Source of the DNA: Atriophallophorus winterbourni
Taxonomy: Eukaryota; Platyhelminthes; Trematoda; Plagiorchiida; Microphallidae
Length of the DNA stretch: 64,000 nucleotides
Assembly: GCA_013407085.1 (NCBI GenBank)
Contig: JACCGJ010001427.1
Span: 1 to 64,000 of the forward strand
Direction of reading: 5' to 3'
Within the stretch, counting starts at the first letter, position 1. Every line of letters starts with the position of its first letter. Positions 42,503 through 54,605 of the stretch are shown piece by piece. Below the pieces are notes generated by a model, which worked only from the letters and a program-made list of their open reading frames with translations, had not been told where the DNA came from and did no database searches. Position numbers and translations under genes: made by a program.

Positions 42503-42855
42503 TGTAGCGTTTCACATTTTCATACATTTTGTATCGTTGTTTTACTAAACTGCAACCGCATAAAATTTGAATATACACTTTTCCGTCCAACCGCGCGTCG
42601 TTCGTTCTGCCTCGTTGTGCTAGTCGACTGTTCTGTGCTGACTGTTCTGTGTTGACTGTTCTAACGGAGTCGAGCTCCTTTTCAGCTGTCTCCGGACCTT
42701 TTCTCATCACTCGTTGTCCGTCTTGGATTTATTCGGAGCGGATTATTCTGTGTGTAGTGAAATATACTTCTTCACTGTCCGTGAGTTTCCATTGTCATAT
42801 TTTGTTTATGTTTTATCGTGTTGTTTGTATTCTACATTGGTATTTTTCCGCTACA
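42503..42855 (+). repeat. Right LTR of Gypsy-2
   Basis: 353 bases, near identical to the left LTR apart from a few substitutions and one missing 14-base unit. Confidence 0.92.
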
Positions 42856-43262
42856 TCGTAAGTGAAAAAAGATCTAGGGACTTTAGGCGTGCAGCTCAAG
42901 GTTTCCCTCGCTGACCCTAAATCATGCGAGTTGCGAGACGCTGTACGCTTTCGAGTTGAACGATATCCTTTTTGTAGTAAGGGCACCATGCCTGGATGCA
43001 ATATTCTAAATGCGGCCTAACTAATGCCTTGTAAATGGGCAGAATACATAGGGTCTTCTGCAGGATAACACGGATCTCAGCCGAAACAGAACTTCGAAAA
43101 TTGAGGTCTAGTTGCGTTTTTGTTATATCTAGGTTACGTGTGTTTAACTTACAAAAAAATTTGATGACGCAAGAAACATATAGTCGTAAGCATCGTACTA
43201 GTGACGTCGCTCGACTTGTTGTCAAAGGTTTTTCGACGTTCAGATCCAGTCATTCCGTTTGA
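42856..43262 (-). pseudogene. CR1-B LINE fragment, RT C-terminal part
   Basis: Minus-strand reading: [13 protein letters not shown], then [20 protein letters not shown] and [18 protein letters not shown], matching CR1-B at 46.1-45.95 kb. After two stops it reads LKSLDLFSLT up to 42860, which joins RRLLRGDLIET across Gypsy-2. It is 5'-truncated at about 43262, so most of the RT is absent. Confidence 0.8.
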
Positions 43263-43355
43263 TTATCATCACCATTATTAATATAACAGCAGTACTGCCA
43301 TACAACCATGACATGTTAAAAATTCTAACAAAACGGGAAAGGGTGGGAACTGGAA
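43262..43355 (-). repeat. Repeat D fragment
   Basis: CATACAACCATGACATG and GGGAAAGGGTGGGAACTGG follow the repeat D order. Confidence 0.5.
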
Positions 43356-43362
43356 AGCTATT

Positions 43363-43586
43363 GTATGAATGCACAAGCCTGATCCAGGCAAAGTGCCGCC
43401 CAGTCAGAGACTGCACGTGGGCTAAGATACTGTCAGGTTGCCCAGGCCTAGACAGATATGAGGGAGAAATAGAAATGGTAGCGAGACTCCAGCGTATTTC
43501 AGCATGCAGCTCACTACCGTTGGTCAATCAATTTAGCACGATGTTAACCGTGCAGCACAGAAATGCTGCACGATTGCACATCCGTG
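43363..43586 (-). repeat. SINE-A, full length, with short target-site duplication
   Basis: AAAGCTATT at 43354-43362 and 43587-43595 bounds a 224-base copy. The sense 5' end reads TCACGGATGTGCAATCGTGC, as in the 29998 copy. Confidence 0.88.
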
Positions 43587-43599
43587 AAAAGCTATTAAA

Positions 43600-43715
43600 C
43601 CAGCACAGAAACACTGTGATGAGTTGCTGGGGACTCCGCTTTGTATCTAAATTTCCAAGACTCTTCATTGAAGCCAACTTATTCCCCAGGAGGGGATAGT
43701 CGCATGAAACTGAAA
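43600..43715 (+). repeat. Repeat C 3' fragment
   Basis: GTTGCTGGGGACTCCGCTTT, AATTTCCAAGACTCTTCA and GGAGGGGATAGTCGCATGA match the repeat C 3' end. It lies directly next to SINE-A. Confidence 0.65.
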
Positions 43716-44429
43716 AACTGAACATTGCGCCCTGATTCCGTCAACGTTTATTTGGAGTTTTGTCAGCATGTTTAAGTCAAACTTGTGTTATCTTTGCTGA
43801 ATAAGGAATTCTTAAAAACCGGTGCTTGTAGTGCTAAGGATATAAGGCAAAATGTCAAAACATGGACAGAACGTGAATAATTGAACAGCAGTAATGAAGC
43901 TACACGACTCCAGAGATGTTGAGTGATCAAAAAATATAGCATGCTTTAGAAAATCACACAAGCATGAAGTGGTAATAAATTTGAATCAGAAGGAAGGGAA
44001 CGCACTTTGCACGGAACATACCACCAGCATGAAGTATTCGGTGAACGTGCAACCCCCTTGACATGACTTTGAAACAGCTATAAAGCGTCATTCTCTTGAA
44101 ACATAGCCGTGCAAAGAAACAAAATGAGTCTAGAATCGAGAGAATGGAGTGTATCAATACATAAAATGAAATTACAAAACGGGAACAGGTGAAAGTGTCG
44201 AATATTTATAAACTGGATGTGAGGTTAGATATGAGTCAAGAAGTACGGACTCACATATATAACAGAAAAAATAGCAAAACCCGTTTTTTCGCTTGCAGAT
44301 CACTATGGAGAGCAGTCGCTACTCTGGGTTGATATCGGAAAAATCTCACATTTCGAAAAATGCTTTAAAGATGCGCGTTTCCTACAACCTCTGACAACAA
44401 AGTGCGACTGAACTACTTCAACTGACAAT
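43716..44429. other. Non-coding stretch, nothing recognised
   Basis: No domain-bearing ORF or family repeat. Confidence 0.35.
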
Positions 44430-44990
44430 ATAAAAGACGAAGGATGGTGGCAGGCACCTCAAAACCAGTTTGCTTTTGGCAGGTGGCTTGTAAGTCCATA
44501 AAGGCGAGAAAGAAAGCCATTAGCTCAAACCTCCGCTTACATGTGGAAAAAGTGTGGGGGGAATCCTCGAGGAAAAATCCGAAGTCGGGATCATATTAGG
44601 CAGTTCAGAGTTGTGATCAACTTCGTCCTAGAAAGCCTTGCAGTGGCTTCGTTGTCCAAAAGTATCAGCCCAATATTTTATTAGTTTACTATGGTGTCCT
44701 GGAGAGGGCGCACTTGCTGCATGAGCAACTGCGCTCGCGTACATCTCAGCAAACTTTTGAAAATGACACCCCATTCCACTTCTGTGGATAATGAGAAGGG
44801 ACGCAGCCGATACGAATTGAAAGCTATGGCTCGAGTGGCTCAGAGCTCAGCGCATTGCAACGCTTTTGAAAGTGAAAGAGATATTCAGGTCTCATTGGAC
44901 GACAATCGTGCTCTTCAAACTGAGCTGCCGTCAGTCAATAAAATTCTATCTCGCTACAGTCTGCTATACTCATTGGATGCATAGGGATTA
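44430..44990 (+). repeat. Diverged 5' end of an R1 (RTE-like) LINE
   Basis: Follows the sense strand of the R1 5' region at 57.87-57.15 kb in order: GTTTGCTTTTGGCAGGTGG, TCAAACCTCCGCTTAC, GAGGAAAAATCCGAAGTC, CACTTGCTGCATGAGCAA, GAAAGCTATGGCTC and GGTCTCATTGGACG. A 97-codon ORF here is part of this relic and has no domain. Confidence 0.65.
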
Positions 44991-45469
44991 GGGACCTAGC
45001 AAAAAGCAGAATGCCATTTCACGCACGCGCAGACAAAATTTCTAACTCAAAGAAATCCGCATGACAATTGGAAAGGTGGGAAATCCGGTGTAGTCTTCCT
45101 AAATTCTATGACGATGTTTCGAGCATCAGAGACGTGAGAAAATCTGCTATCATTACCAGTGATATGATATATCATCATCATCATTAAACACTAGTATGGA
45201 GCCAGACAAAGTGCCAAGCAATATGAAGCAGGATAAGCATATAAGCAAGCGCGTGAAAAGGGAAAAGCAGGCAAGAGGAATATGCGAAAGCAAATGCGTA
45301 AAAAGCAGCTTGTTTTTGTGGTTTCACTGCACGTGGTTTTTTTGTTTTTTATATAAAATAATACCGGATAAAAAATTATGACACAATAAAATACACTGGC
45401 GTCACTGACTTCGGTTTGTAGCCATATCGCGTAAGGTTTCCAGCCAACTATTAGGCTGAGCTTCTGGAC
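44991..45469. other. Non-coding stretch, nothing recognised
   Basis: Contains a short CATCATCATCAT run at ~45172-45184. Confidence 0.35.
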
Positions 45470-45960
45470 CTACCCAGGCAAACGAATACGCCCAACTGAG
45501 CCTAGCGCTACGGCGACTTTCTTCATCCCAACGCGCCACTTCATGGACTCGCCACCCGATCTTTTCTCCCAGCTTCTGTCAGGCTCTGTGAATAAGGCAC
45601 GGTACGGTAAACGGTGAGTAGGCATTCTTAAAACATGTCCAAACCATCGCAAGCGAGCAAGCATCAGCATTTCTCTCAGTCCGTGGCAACCTGGTCCTAA
45701 CACCCGCTTGCAGACATTTATATTCGTAACACGATGCTGCCTCCGAATGCGAGCAATCCTACGCATGCAACGGGTATCAAAAACAGAAAGCCGACGGACA
45801 TCTTCCGCTCGGATAAACCAGGTTTCGCAGCCATAAAGGAGTGTAGCACGCACCACTGCGTTGTACACTCGGTCTTTAGTATGAAGTGAAACATCGCGTC
45901 GACGCCACAAGTGACGAAGGTTAGCAAACGCTGCACCCGCTTTGCGAGTGCAGCGTGCGA
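45470..45960 (-). pseudogene. RTE-2 LINE fragment, RT C-terminus
   Basis: Minus strand: KAGAAFANLRHLWRRRDVSL, VYNAVVRATLLYGCETW, RRLSVFDTRCMRRIARI and LREMLMLARLRWFGHVLRM. This is the thumb/C-terminal region common to RTE-type endonuclease-RT proteins of flatworms, distinct from R1. Its 5' side is joined within a few bases to the CR1-B RT at about 45955, with no RT palm of its own. Confidence 0.8.
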
Positions 45961-48591
45961 GTTGCGAGACGCTGTACGCTTTCGAGTTGAACGATATCCT
46001 TCTTGTAGTAAAGACACCACGCCCAGACACAATATTCTAAATGCGGCCTTACTATTGCCTTGTAAAGGGGGAGAAATACATCGGGTCTTCTGCTGGATAA
46101 CACGGATCTCAGCCGGAAGAGAACTTTGCGAGCACGTTGAGCTGCAGCGGCGCATTGGTCCCCCCATTTAAAGTCCGTCCTAACTAGTACTTCTAAATCC
46201 TTAACACGCTGTGTGGCGCTTACAGTGAGAGAATTGCCCGACACCTGAACTGAAATCTCATCAACCAGTGCTGACAAGAGTTGGCTCTTAATAAGGTTAA
46301 GTGGGAGGTCCCACTGGTGTGACCAGTTTATGACCCGTTCAAGGTCGTGCATCAAGGTATCTTCGTCCGTTGATCCAAAGAATTTCACATCATCCGCAAA
46401 AATGAAGCATTGGCACTTCAATGCAGAGGACAAGTCATCGATGAAAATCAGGAATAGAAGAGGACCAAGTACCGAACCTTGTGGTACACCACTGATCACG
46501 TCGGTTTCACTCGACAGCGTAGATCCTACCCTAACTCGGAATGCCCTACCTGTTAGGAAGGCCTTTATCGAAGCAAGTAGACTACCCCGTATGCCTTTGG
46601 CTGCTAGCTTAATCTCTAGAAGGCGGTGATTTACGGAATCGAAAGCCTTGCTGAAGTCTAGGTAGAGGGCTTCGACAGGCTTCCATTCATCCATCCGTTT
46701 AGTGTCTGTATTGAGAAAACTAATAAGGTTTGTCAGGCAGGATCTACCCTTAAGGAATCCATGCTGAGTTACACTCAGTAGAGAATGCCGACAAAGATGC
46801 TGACAAATTTTGTCACGCAGCAGTTTTCCATTAATTTCGAGACGATGCTAATCAGGCTGACAGGTCTATAGTTACCAATAGTTGAGCTGCAACCACCCTT
46901 GTGTATTGGCACGATTATAGCTTCTTTTCTCTCACTAGGAACCACTCTCATGTTCAAGCATGAATTGAAGAGCTTGCATAAGGGTTCTGTTAGCACTTGG
47001 GCAAGATTCTTTATCATAATCGAGTGGATACCGTCTGGTCCCTCAGCTTTGTTGACGCGAACATGGATAAGTGCTTCATACACCTCGGATTCCATGAAGG
47101 ACAACTCATCTAGTGCAGGAGCGCCAGGTAGTAGATTAAACGAGCTAGACGGAGCAATTAAGAATTATCACGTCTCTGAACGCCACTGAAGAACCTAGAG
47201 AAGGCACTCGCCTTAGACAGGTCGGTATCGGCTAATTTTCCGTCCTCCAGATTTAAATCTCCAATGTTTTCCCTGGTTTTTCCTTTCGATTGAGCGTAGC
47301 TATAAAATCTTTTGGGATTGGATTTAGCATTCCTAGCTAAGGATAACTCAAACTCCTGTTTGGGCAAACGCTGTATTTTAACACAAGAGTTCCGAGCGGT
47401 TTTGTATCGGACCCAAGAACCAGAAGTGATAGATAGCTTATATTGCCGCCATAAACGATCTCGTTTACGGGTAGACCGACGAACTCGAGGAGTCCACCAG
47501 GGCGGCCTATGATGCTTTTTCACGACTTGCAGCGGAGCGTGCTTGTCTTGTAACTCCTTAAGATACTTACAAATTCTATCCCAGTTTTCACTTACATTAA
47601 AATCGTTAGAGAACTGAAAGAAAGATTTTGATGTCTGTAGAAGAAAATCCCAGTCTACAAGCCTAAAATTTCGTCTAGGGCGAGCAGTAGGTTTGTGAAA
47701 CCGCAGTATTGCTTCGAAGCTTATCATTACGTGATCGCTTTTGCCAAGCGGTGGTAGGTATTTTAAGAATCTGACGGCTTCGGGCTGGGACGACAATACT
47801 AGGTCGAGAGTGGATGGAGTACACCCATTACGAAACGTAGTAGGATCACTCACATGCTGATGCAGCGCATGATCATGGAGCCATTCGAGAAACATTTCGG
47901 ATTGCTTGGTGACTAAACCTACAGAGACGGCCCAATTTATGTCCGGGAGGTTGAAATCACCTAAGATGAGTACGCTGGGAGCTGATTGAAACAACCTGTC
48001 GAGCGTCTCAATCAGCTGTGTAATCTCCTGCTGGACTGTACTGAGTGTGACGTAGATAGAAGCAATTGCGAGGTCTGACTTGTAGCAAGTCAGGATACTC
48101 GTAACAACTTGGACGTTTTCACTGGTTAGGGATATACCCGTTCCTGTATTGTGCAGCGCCACCGCCTCTTCAGTCGCCAGGTCTATCGCATCTAATGACG
48201 AGATACTGCTCGCTGATGTTTGTTGGCACATCGTCAAGCGCGGACAGCCATGTCTCAGAAAGCGCTATAACCCGGGGGTGCAACTCAGCCACACGAAGAG
48301 AGAGGTCAGCCCACTTATTCCTTATGCTGCACACATTAGCGTACAGCACTGGGGCGCTGGTTTTGAGTGCTTCTGAAACTAACCCTGATTGGCCCTCGGT
48401 CGAAGCACCCGAGGGAGGTGTACGTTTTTTGGCGTGCTACCTAAAGCAGGAGTATCTGGTTCAACAACCTCTTGCATGGATGTTACGGACCGTTGACTGA
48501 AGATTGAGGCCGCCTCTATCGAAGAGCAACAACTAGAGAAATTTGCTTGGCTCCCATCTTCATTTTCAATAAATACTATTGACTCCTTCAC
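45955..48591 (-). pseudogene. CR1-B LINE, endonuclease and reverse transcriptase, frameshifted
   Basis: The 5' side starts at 48591. Endonuclease blocks: VLYANVCSIRNKWADLSLR, VIALSETWL, then after frameshifts VLILGDFNLPDINW and GKSDHVMISFE (frame 48237-47158). RT: AEGPDGIHSIMIKNLA and NYRPVSLISIVSKL at 47.1-46.8 kb, then a frameshift, then ALYLDFSKAFDSVNHRLLE (A), ISGVPQGSVLGPLLFLIFID (B), FIFADDVKFFGS (C), up to [11 protein letters not shown]. The C-terminus is replaced by RTE-2. It is the same family as the LINE that hosts Gypsy-2. Confidence 0.85.
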
Positions 48592-50640
48592 TTTGACTTT
48601 GAAAAAAATAAAAGATATTTCCCGTCGAAGTAAAATTTCTTACAAGCCCGATGGTGTAGGTTTTATATCAGCCATCTTACACAACAGCAGTGAAGATTTT
48701 ACCTTACTCTTATTAAATATTTTTAATATTTCTCTCAAATCCGGAATCTTTCCAATTCATTGGAAACACTCGGTTATTATCACTCGTTTGAAATATGGTA
48801 ATTCGAACCTTGTTACGAATTATAGTCCTATTGATCACACTCCTATTCTCTCTAGGTTATTTGAAAAGTTAATAAAGAAATCTTTGTTGGACTACCTTGA
48901 CCCAGATGCGTTCTCTTCAGTCCAACATGGTTTCCTAAACTAAAAATCTTGTGCAACCTGTCAGTAAGGATATCTAGATCACATAACCAGTTCTTTTGAC
49001 CGAGGATTATCAGTGATTATTGTATTCCTAGACATAAGCAAGGCTTTCGATCGGTTCCACATACGCTACTCCTTTTGAAGTTATCATAGTGAGGTATTCA
49101 TGGGCCTTTATTAAGCTGGTTTCATTCTTTTCTGTCTGATCGCACCTTTTCAGTTAGCGTTAACGGTGTTACTTCACCTAATCAGCCAATTCTAAGTGGC
49201 GTAATTCAGGGCAGCGTTCTAGGCCCCCTTCTTTTCCTCATTTATGTTAATGATCTGCAAAGTGTTGTGAACCACTCTAAACTCTTTATCTTCGCTGATG
49301 ACATAAAAGCCGTCCTATCATTTCCACCTAATGAAATGTCACAGACTCTGATATCCCTAACACTGATCTTGCATCTCTATCAAGCTGGGGCGCAAAATGG
49401 GGATTATAATTTTCGGCTCCTAAGACACACTATATGTGATTACGCTGCTTAATCCCCTGTGACACACTCACATTAAATGGCTCAACCATAACTTCTTCTG
49501 CAGAAGTTAGGGATCTCGGATTTAGGTATTCCTCTTCTCTGAAATTCAATGAACAAGCAAGACATCTTCTCACGAGAGCACGACAAAACTTCGGTTTAAC
49601 TAACCATAAATTTCTCTTACGTGAAAGTAAAATTGCACCATATAAAATGAAGCTCCAGCCAATTCTTGATTATTGTAATATCATATATTCCCACATGGGG
49701 AGGCGTGATTCTTTTCTCTTAGACAGACTTCAACGTAATTTCACCAAAATAACTTCGGGTTATTCTAACCCTTTGCCTTATCATGAAAGGTGTAATTTGC
49801 TGAGTGTCGAACCACTATGGCTACGCAGAATTCGTCTGAATCTGCTTCTTTTTTTCTGAATCATTACTCAACAGCGAGTTAAGCTTCAGTCTGTCATGCG
49901 CTTTCGCGATTATATTCAATATGATCTGCGTAATCGAACAAGGCTATTGACTATCCCTTCCTCTCGTGCTAAAGTTAGACGTAACTTCTTCTTATATAGA
50001 TATGCACAACTTTGGAATTCTCTTCCTCTCCATATCCCTATATGCACATCTACAGGAAAATTTAAAACGTTTGTAGAAACTCTTACCGTTTACTCACTAT
50101 CCCAAATCCTTAAGATAAAATCTTTTCTAGATATTCTATACTCTCATGGGATCCCAGGTTTCTAATTCCACATCTTTCTCCACACATTAGTATATCATGA
50201 TGTCTTATGGTATTCTCTGAATAACTGGCTATTCAAGTGCCAGGTTACCGGACCTTTAGATATCTTGTTACACATCTTCATCGTAACCGTGCGTTTCATA
50301 ATCATTTTCACCATATAACCATATCCTTAAACGTTATCTGCTTATATATCTGCATATATTAGTATATCATGAGGTCAGATAGTATTTTCTGGATAACTGG
50401 CCATTCAAGTGTCAGGTTACCGGACCCTTGAAATGCTTTTACACAAATTAATCTTAACATTGCCTTCGATAACATTTTCTATACACCATTATGTATATAA
50501 CTGTCTTTTATTTCTCACAAGGCCTAGAAATGTCTCATTTTTTATCCTAACGTGCAAAATATTAAAAATCAACCGAAAAAATAAGAAAACGTAAAAAACT
50601 AAAAAAACTAAAAAACATAATCTTTTTTAAATGTACATTC
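48592..50640 (+). pseudogene. LINE-J, decayed Jockey/CR1-like LINE with A-rich end
   Basis: RT pieces in several frames: ISRRSKISYKPDGVGFISAI, LFEKLIKKSLLDYL, SVQHGF, then IIVFLDISKAFDR (A), IQGSVLGPLLFLIYVNDL (B), KLFIFADDIKAVLSF (C), KLQPILDYCNIIYSH and the C-terminal LLTIPSSRAKVRRNFF, YAQLWNSLPLHIP. Many stops and frameshifts. The ORF ends at 50165. A 3' stretch with two similar ~100 base units (50188-50290 and 50353-50455) and A-rich sequence to ~50620 follows. It begins exactly where the minus-strand CR1-B starts. Confidence 0.8.
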
Positions 50641-51314
50641 TTATTTCTTAAATAATGTACTATTCCACTTTGATGACCTCTCACCGTGCTGGTGAAGAGA
50701 AAATCTTTCATTATATTCAAGTGTCTTCGAATAACGAACCATCACTGTAATTGGCTCGAAATCTATCCGCCCGAGATTTGTTCCGTATGCGATTCATTCT
50801 CCTGCAGATAACGGAAAACTAACTGGTGAACACATTTTGGTTCGATTCGTCGACAATTGGAGCACAGCACCCTACTGCTTCCTCCCTGCTATTAGCCACA
50901 CCCCTCTCTCCTCCCCCACAATTTCTTAGATTTTCTTATTCCGATAGATTTATGTTCCTTTTTCAATCTTCTTATTCAAACTTTCCGTAAAAACATGAAT
51001 TTATTTATATATAATTTATTTATCAATTTTTTATGACAACTTCATTACAATTCGCACCACTTTTTGCATACTCACCTTCCATTTCTGTTCTCCATTTGTT
51101 TCTTGCATCCTTGCCATTCGTAAATCTTGACATAATTTAAATGAAATTTTATTTCTATTAGACATTGATAATTTTTTTCTTACCTACTGTATATTAATTT
51201 CCCTTATTGAACGGGAAAAAATGTTTAAAAAACCCGCTCACTTCGGTCACTTGCACTGTACTATTTTCTTTTGCTGTTCAAATTTTGATAAACTGATCAT
51301 GTATTGCATGCCTT

Positions 51315-51318
<4 letters not shown>
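50641..51318. other. AT-rich stretch with a CR1-A 5' UTR fragment
   Basis: GACCTCTCACCGTGCTGGTG at ~50672 matches the CR1-A 5' UTR at ~37.24 kb in reverse. The remainder is AT-rich with no ORF. Confidence 0.45.

Positions 51319-51366
<48 letters not shown>
51319..51366. repeat. AT dinucleotide microsatellite
   Basis: About 48 bases of uninterrupted AT, ending exactly where the R1 fragment begins. Confidence 0.95.
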
Positions 51367-51368
<2 letters not shown>

Positions 51369-52395
51369 GATGTGATAATCCGTGACCTGTTGTTTGCCGA
51401 CGATGCAGCCTTTATTGCTCACTCCCAAGAGAACCTACAGTCGCTATTGGACTCTTTATCATCACCACGCAAAGAGTTTGGCCTAAAAAGCAGCATGAGC
51501 AAGACCAAAGTCCTTGGTCAAGGGACTATATCGGCAACAATCATCACTGTTATAAACTGTCAGCTTGAACCAGTACATCATTTCACATATCTTGGTTGAA
51601 CCATTGCGGATAACTTCACGCTAGACACGGAGATTGTTAGGCGGAATGGGAGAACAGCTGTCATTCTGTTTCTATTGAACTCTCGTGTTTGGGGTTACCG
51701 CAAGCTGACTGTAAAGACAAAGATGATGGTATACAGCGCGTGCGTACTAAATGCTTTACTATACGGCAGTGAAACCTGGACCACCCACGCAAGACACGAA
51801 CGGAAGCCGAATGCTTCCCATCTACGAAGCATCCGTCGTATCTTGAACATATCGTGGATGGACAGAGTGACTAACGCTGAAGTGCTCTCAAAAGCTGTTC
51901 TACAGAGCATGTTCATCCTATTACGTCAGCGCCGCCTGCGGTAGCTTGGTCATGTCTATAGAATTGAAAATGATTGTATTCCTATAGATCTACTCTACGG
52001 TGGATTGCAATTAGGAAGTCGACCATTGGGCAGACCGCACTTGCGGTACAAATATATTTGCAAAAGAGTTATGAAAGCTCTTGACGTTGACCCCGCAAGC
52101 TGGAAAGAACTTGCTCTTGACCGCTCACGTTGGTGGCATTGTGTGAAGCGTCGTATGCAACCCGGAGAGGCGCAAAAACTGCTCTTGGCTGCTGAACGCA
52201 TAACACGCCGCCGGCGTGCAACAGATGCAATACAACAGAGTTCCGACTATCGTTGCAAGCGCTGCGGGAGAGATTGTTTCTCCCGAACCGGACTGTTTAG
52301 TTATTCAAGAAGCTGCAGAACATGAAATTCATGCGATGTTATGTGCATCCATGTTCGACTTCGACCGATGGAGGCCAACAACAACCGTGAACTCA
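51367..52395 (+). pseudogene. R1 (RTE-like) LINE, 5'-truncated, complete 3' end
   Basis: Starts at the RT catalytic box: VIIRDLLFADDAAFIAHSQE, then EFGLKSSMSKTKVLGQ, HHFTYLG plus a stop, LTVKTKMMVYSACVLNALLY, GSETWTTHARHE, RRILNISWMDRVTNAEVL and GRPHLRYKYICKRVM. It ends with a Cys-rich finger-like YRCKRCGRDCFSRTGLF. The 3' terminus reads CGACTTCGACCGATGGAGGC then CAACAAC. Two stops interrupt it. It abuts a BEL protease fragment at 52388-52396. Confidence 0.88.
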
Positions 52396-54605
52396 TAGTT
52401 ATCTTGATTGGATGTGACATCCCGGAAGCACATTGGGCAATTAAACAAAGATTGGGTGCTCGGAAACAGCCATAAACTGTGAAAACCTAACTCAAGTGGA
52501 TGTTGTTGGGACCTACGCACTATAAAGCGCATAAAACAGCCGTGGTCAATCTGCTCTCTGGCGGAATTTGTGAAACAGAATCGCTGTTGAGAAGAATCTA
52601 CGATTCGGAATTTGAATATTCGAGTTGCATTAGGGAACTTCCATTACGTCGTGAATAGAAAGGTACTTCAGCTAGTGGAGGAAGCATCTAGGCTAGTCGA
52701 TGGCCATTACGTAGTACCTATTCCCTGGAAGAATTGTGTCCCTAAACTTGCCAGTAATCGGTCAGTCGCGTTCAAAAGAAAAGAAAGTCTGAGGAGGCGT
52801 TTCCTAAAAGATCCCCAATTTTGTCTAAATTACAGAGAAGTGATGAATGCCAACGTCACCAAAGGGTATGCAAGGATGTTTGGACCGTATGTTGCCGAGA
52901 GTAATCGGCCCTTGTGGTATCTACCTAATCACGCTTTGTTGAACCCCAAAAAAACAGAAAAACTTCGGGTAGTACTGAATTGTGCTGCCAAATTTCATGG
53001 GTTTTCACTGAACGATATGCTGTGCCAGGGCCCTGATACAACAGCGAATTTGGTTACCGTGCTTTTGCGCTTCAGTATAGGTCAGGTAGCTTTAGCTGCA
53101 GACATTGAGGAAATGTTCATGCAAGTTAAGGTACCTGACAAAGATCTATCGGCATTACGATTTCTCTGGTGAGATGATGAGGATGTCGAAAATATCCGGT
53201 CGAATTTGAAATGACAGTTCATCCATTCGGAGCTAAGTCATCCCCATTCTGCGCCAATTATGCTCTTCGAAAGACCGCTAACGATTTCACTGGTGATTAT
53301 GATGAATTTAACCAACGTGCTGTTATGGAAAACTTTTAGGTTGATGATTGTGTGGTATTATTTGACTACTCTATTGTCGCCAAGAAATTGGTTGACCAAT
53401 GTCGACATATGCTTTCTCGAAGCGGTTTTCATTTGATGAAGTGGGTGTCGAACGATAAACGTTGGTTAAAAGCCCTGCCGAGTTCAGATTGTGCCATATT
53501 TACGGTCGATATAAGTAATTCATACGGTCTTGAGCATGGAGCATTTGGTTTGCAATGTAACGCGGATAGTGACGTTTCTGAATTTTGATTCAACCTACCC
53601 GAAAGGCCAATGACTCGTCGTGGTATACTATCGGCTGTCATCCTTTTACGATCCGTTGGGACTTTTTTCTCCACTTTGCCTTCCTCCTAAGATGCTACTT
53701 CAAAGACTCTGCAAATCGGGTCTTGGATGGGACAACCTATTTGTGAGGCTGATGAAGCTTGCTGAAACAATTAGTTGCGGTTAGTCAATGCCATTAATAC
53801 CGTATCTGTGTCAAGATGTATCAGATGTGACGATAAGAACTCTCAATGTAACTTTGAGCTGCATATATTTGCCGATGACTCAGAGACAGTGTACGGCACT
53901 TTAGCATACGCTAAACACATTTCAAGTGCAAACGAATGTCGAAGCTGTATTCTTTTTGAAAAATCCAGAGTAGCTTCCTTGAAAACTGTCACTGTTTCCC
54001 GCCTCAAGCTCAATGCTGCAGTATTGGCTGTACGTGTTAGTGAGTTGTTAAAGGAAGGAATGTCTGAACTTTTCTTTAAAATCTGTTTCACACTGGTTCG
54101 ATGATAGTCCTGTACCACATACGCGACACTACTTTCAGATTCTATACGTTGGTCGCCAACCGCCTAGCGATTATACATCAGTATACCGATTCATCACAGT
54201 GTAGTCATGTGAATTCAGCTGAAAATCATGCAGACCTGGCATCAAGGGGCGTACGTTCAAAATTTCAGTTGAAGCGATGGTTGACAGGCTCTGTTGTATG
54301 GCCAGAGCGAAAATTTCTGTACCTGGATACAAACACAGTTCATTCTCCGGAACTAGAATACCAAATCGTTAATATAACATCGGCAAATAACTCACTAGAA
54401 TATGGTTTGAATGCTGTCGTCATCTATCACTCTAGTTGGTTGAAGTTGCTCAGAAGGATTGTATGGCTGACAAGGTTTGTTGCTTACCTGAAACTGAAGT
54501 CAACGGAGCGGAATTCGTTGAGAACACTGTCTGCAATCACAGTATCCGAACTGCGAAATGCAGAAAGAAAAGTAATCATGTTCGTGCAGCAGGAAGTGTT
54601 TGCTG
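52388..54605 (+). pseudogene. BEL/Pao Pol fragment: protease end, RT, RNase H
   Basis: Begins ELIVILIGCDIPEAHWAIKQ, the end of the BEL/Pao aspartic protease. It continues with VDGHYVVPIPWKN, LWYLPNHALLNPKKTEKLRV, VVLNCAAKFHGFSLNDMLCQ, VALAADIEEMFMQVKVPD (RT motif A) and LRFLW plus a stop. Motif C reads VDDCVVLF with a TAG in place of the preceding Tyr. The RNase H-like part has LHIFADDSETVYGTLAYAKH, and SAENHADLASRGVRS marks its end. AITVSELRNAERKVIMFVQQ is the pre-integrase segment. The integrase is missing; the element is cut by the minus-strand R1 at 54606. At least six stops or frameshifts. Confidence 0.85.

Larger units (their letters stand above)
38034..42855 (+). mobile_element. Gypsy-2, near-complete CsRn1-like Ty3/gypsy element
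   Basis: LTRs of 367 and 353 bases start TGTAG and end CTACA. Inside are Gag with a CHCC box, protease, reverse transcriptase, RNase H and integrase, in gypsy order. The CHCC box (instead of CCHC) and a primer site that may fit tRNA-Trp are the hallmarks reported for the CsRn1 clade of trematodes. Flanks GCGT (left) and TCGT (right) look like a 4-base target duplication with one change. Four lesions interrupt pol, so the copy is inactive, but little has decayed. Confidence 0.92.

Noticed and set aside
44691..44984. 97-codon ORF as a possible gene
   Set aside because: The sequence follows the non-coding 5' region of the R1 LINE at 57.3 kb, so it is an element relic.
50188..50455. SINE-A or LINE-F homology of the two AGTGYCAGGTTACCGG units after LINE-J
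   Set aside because: Only ~25 bases agree with the LINE-F unit, and the flanking blocks do not follow. Could be chance or very old; not called.
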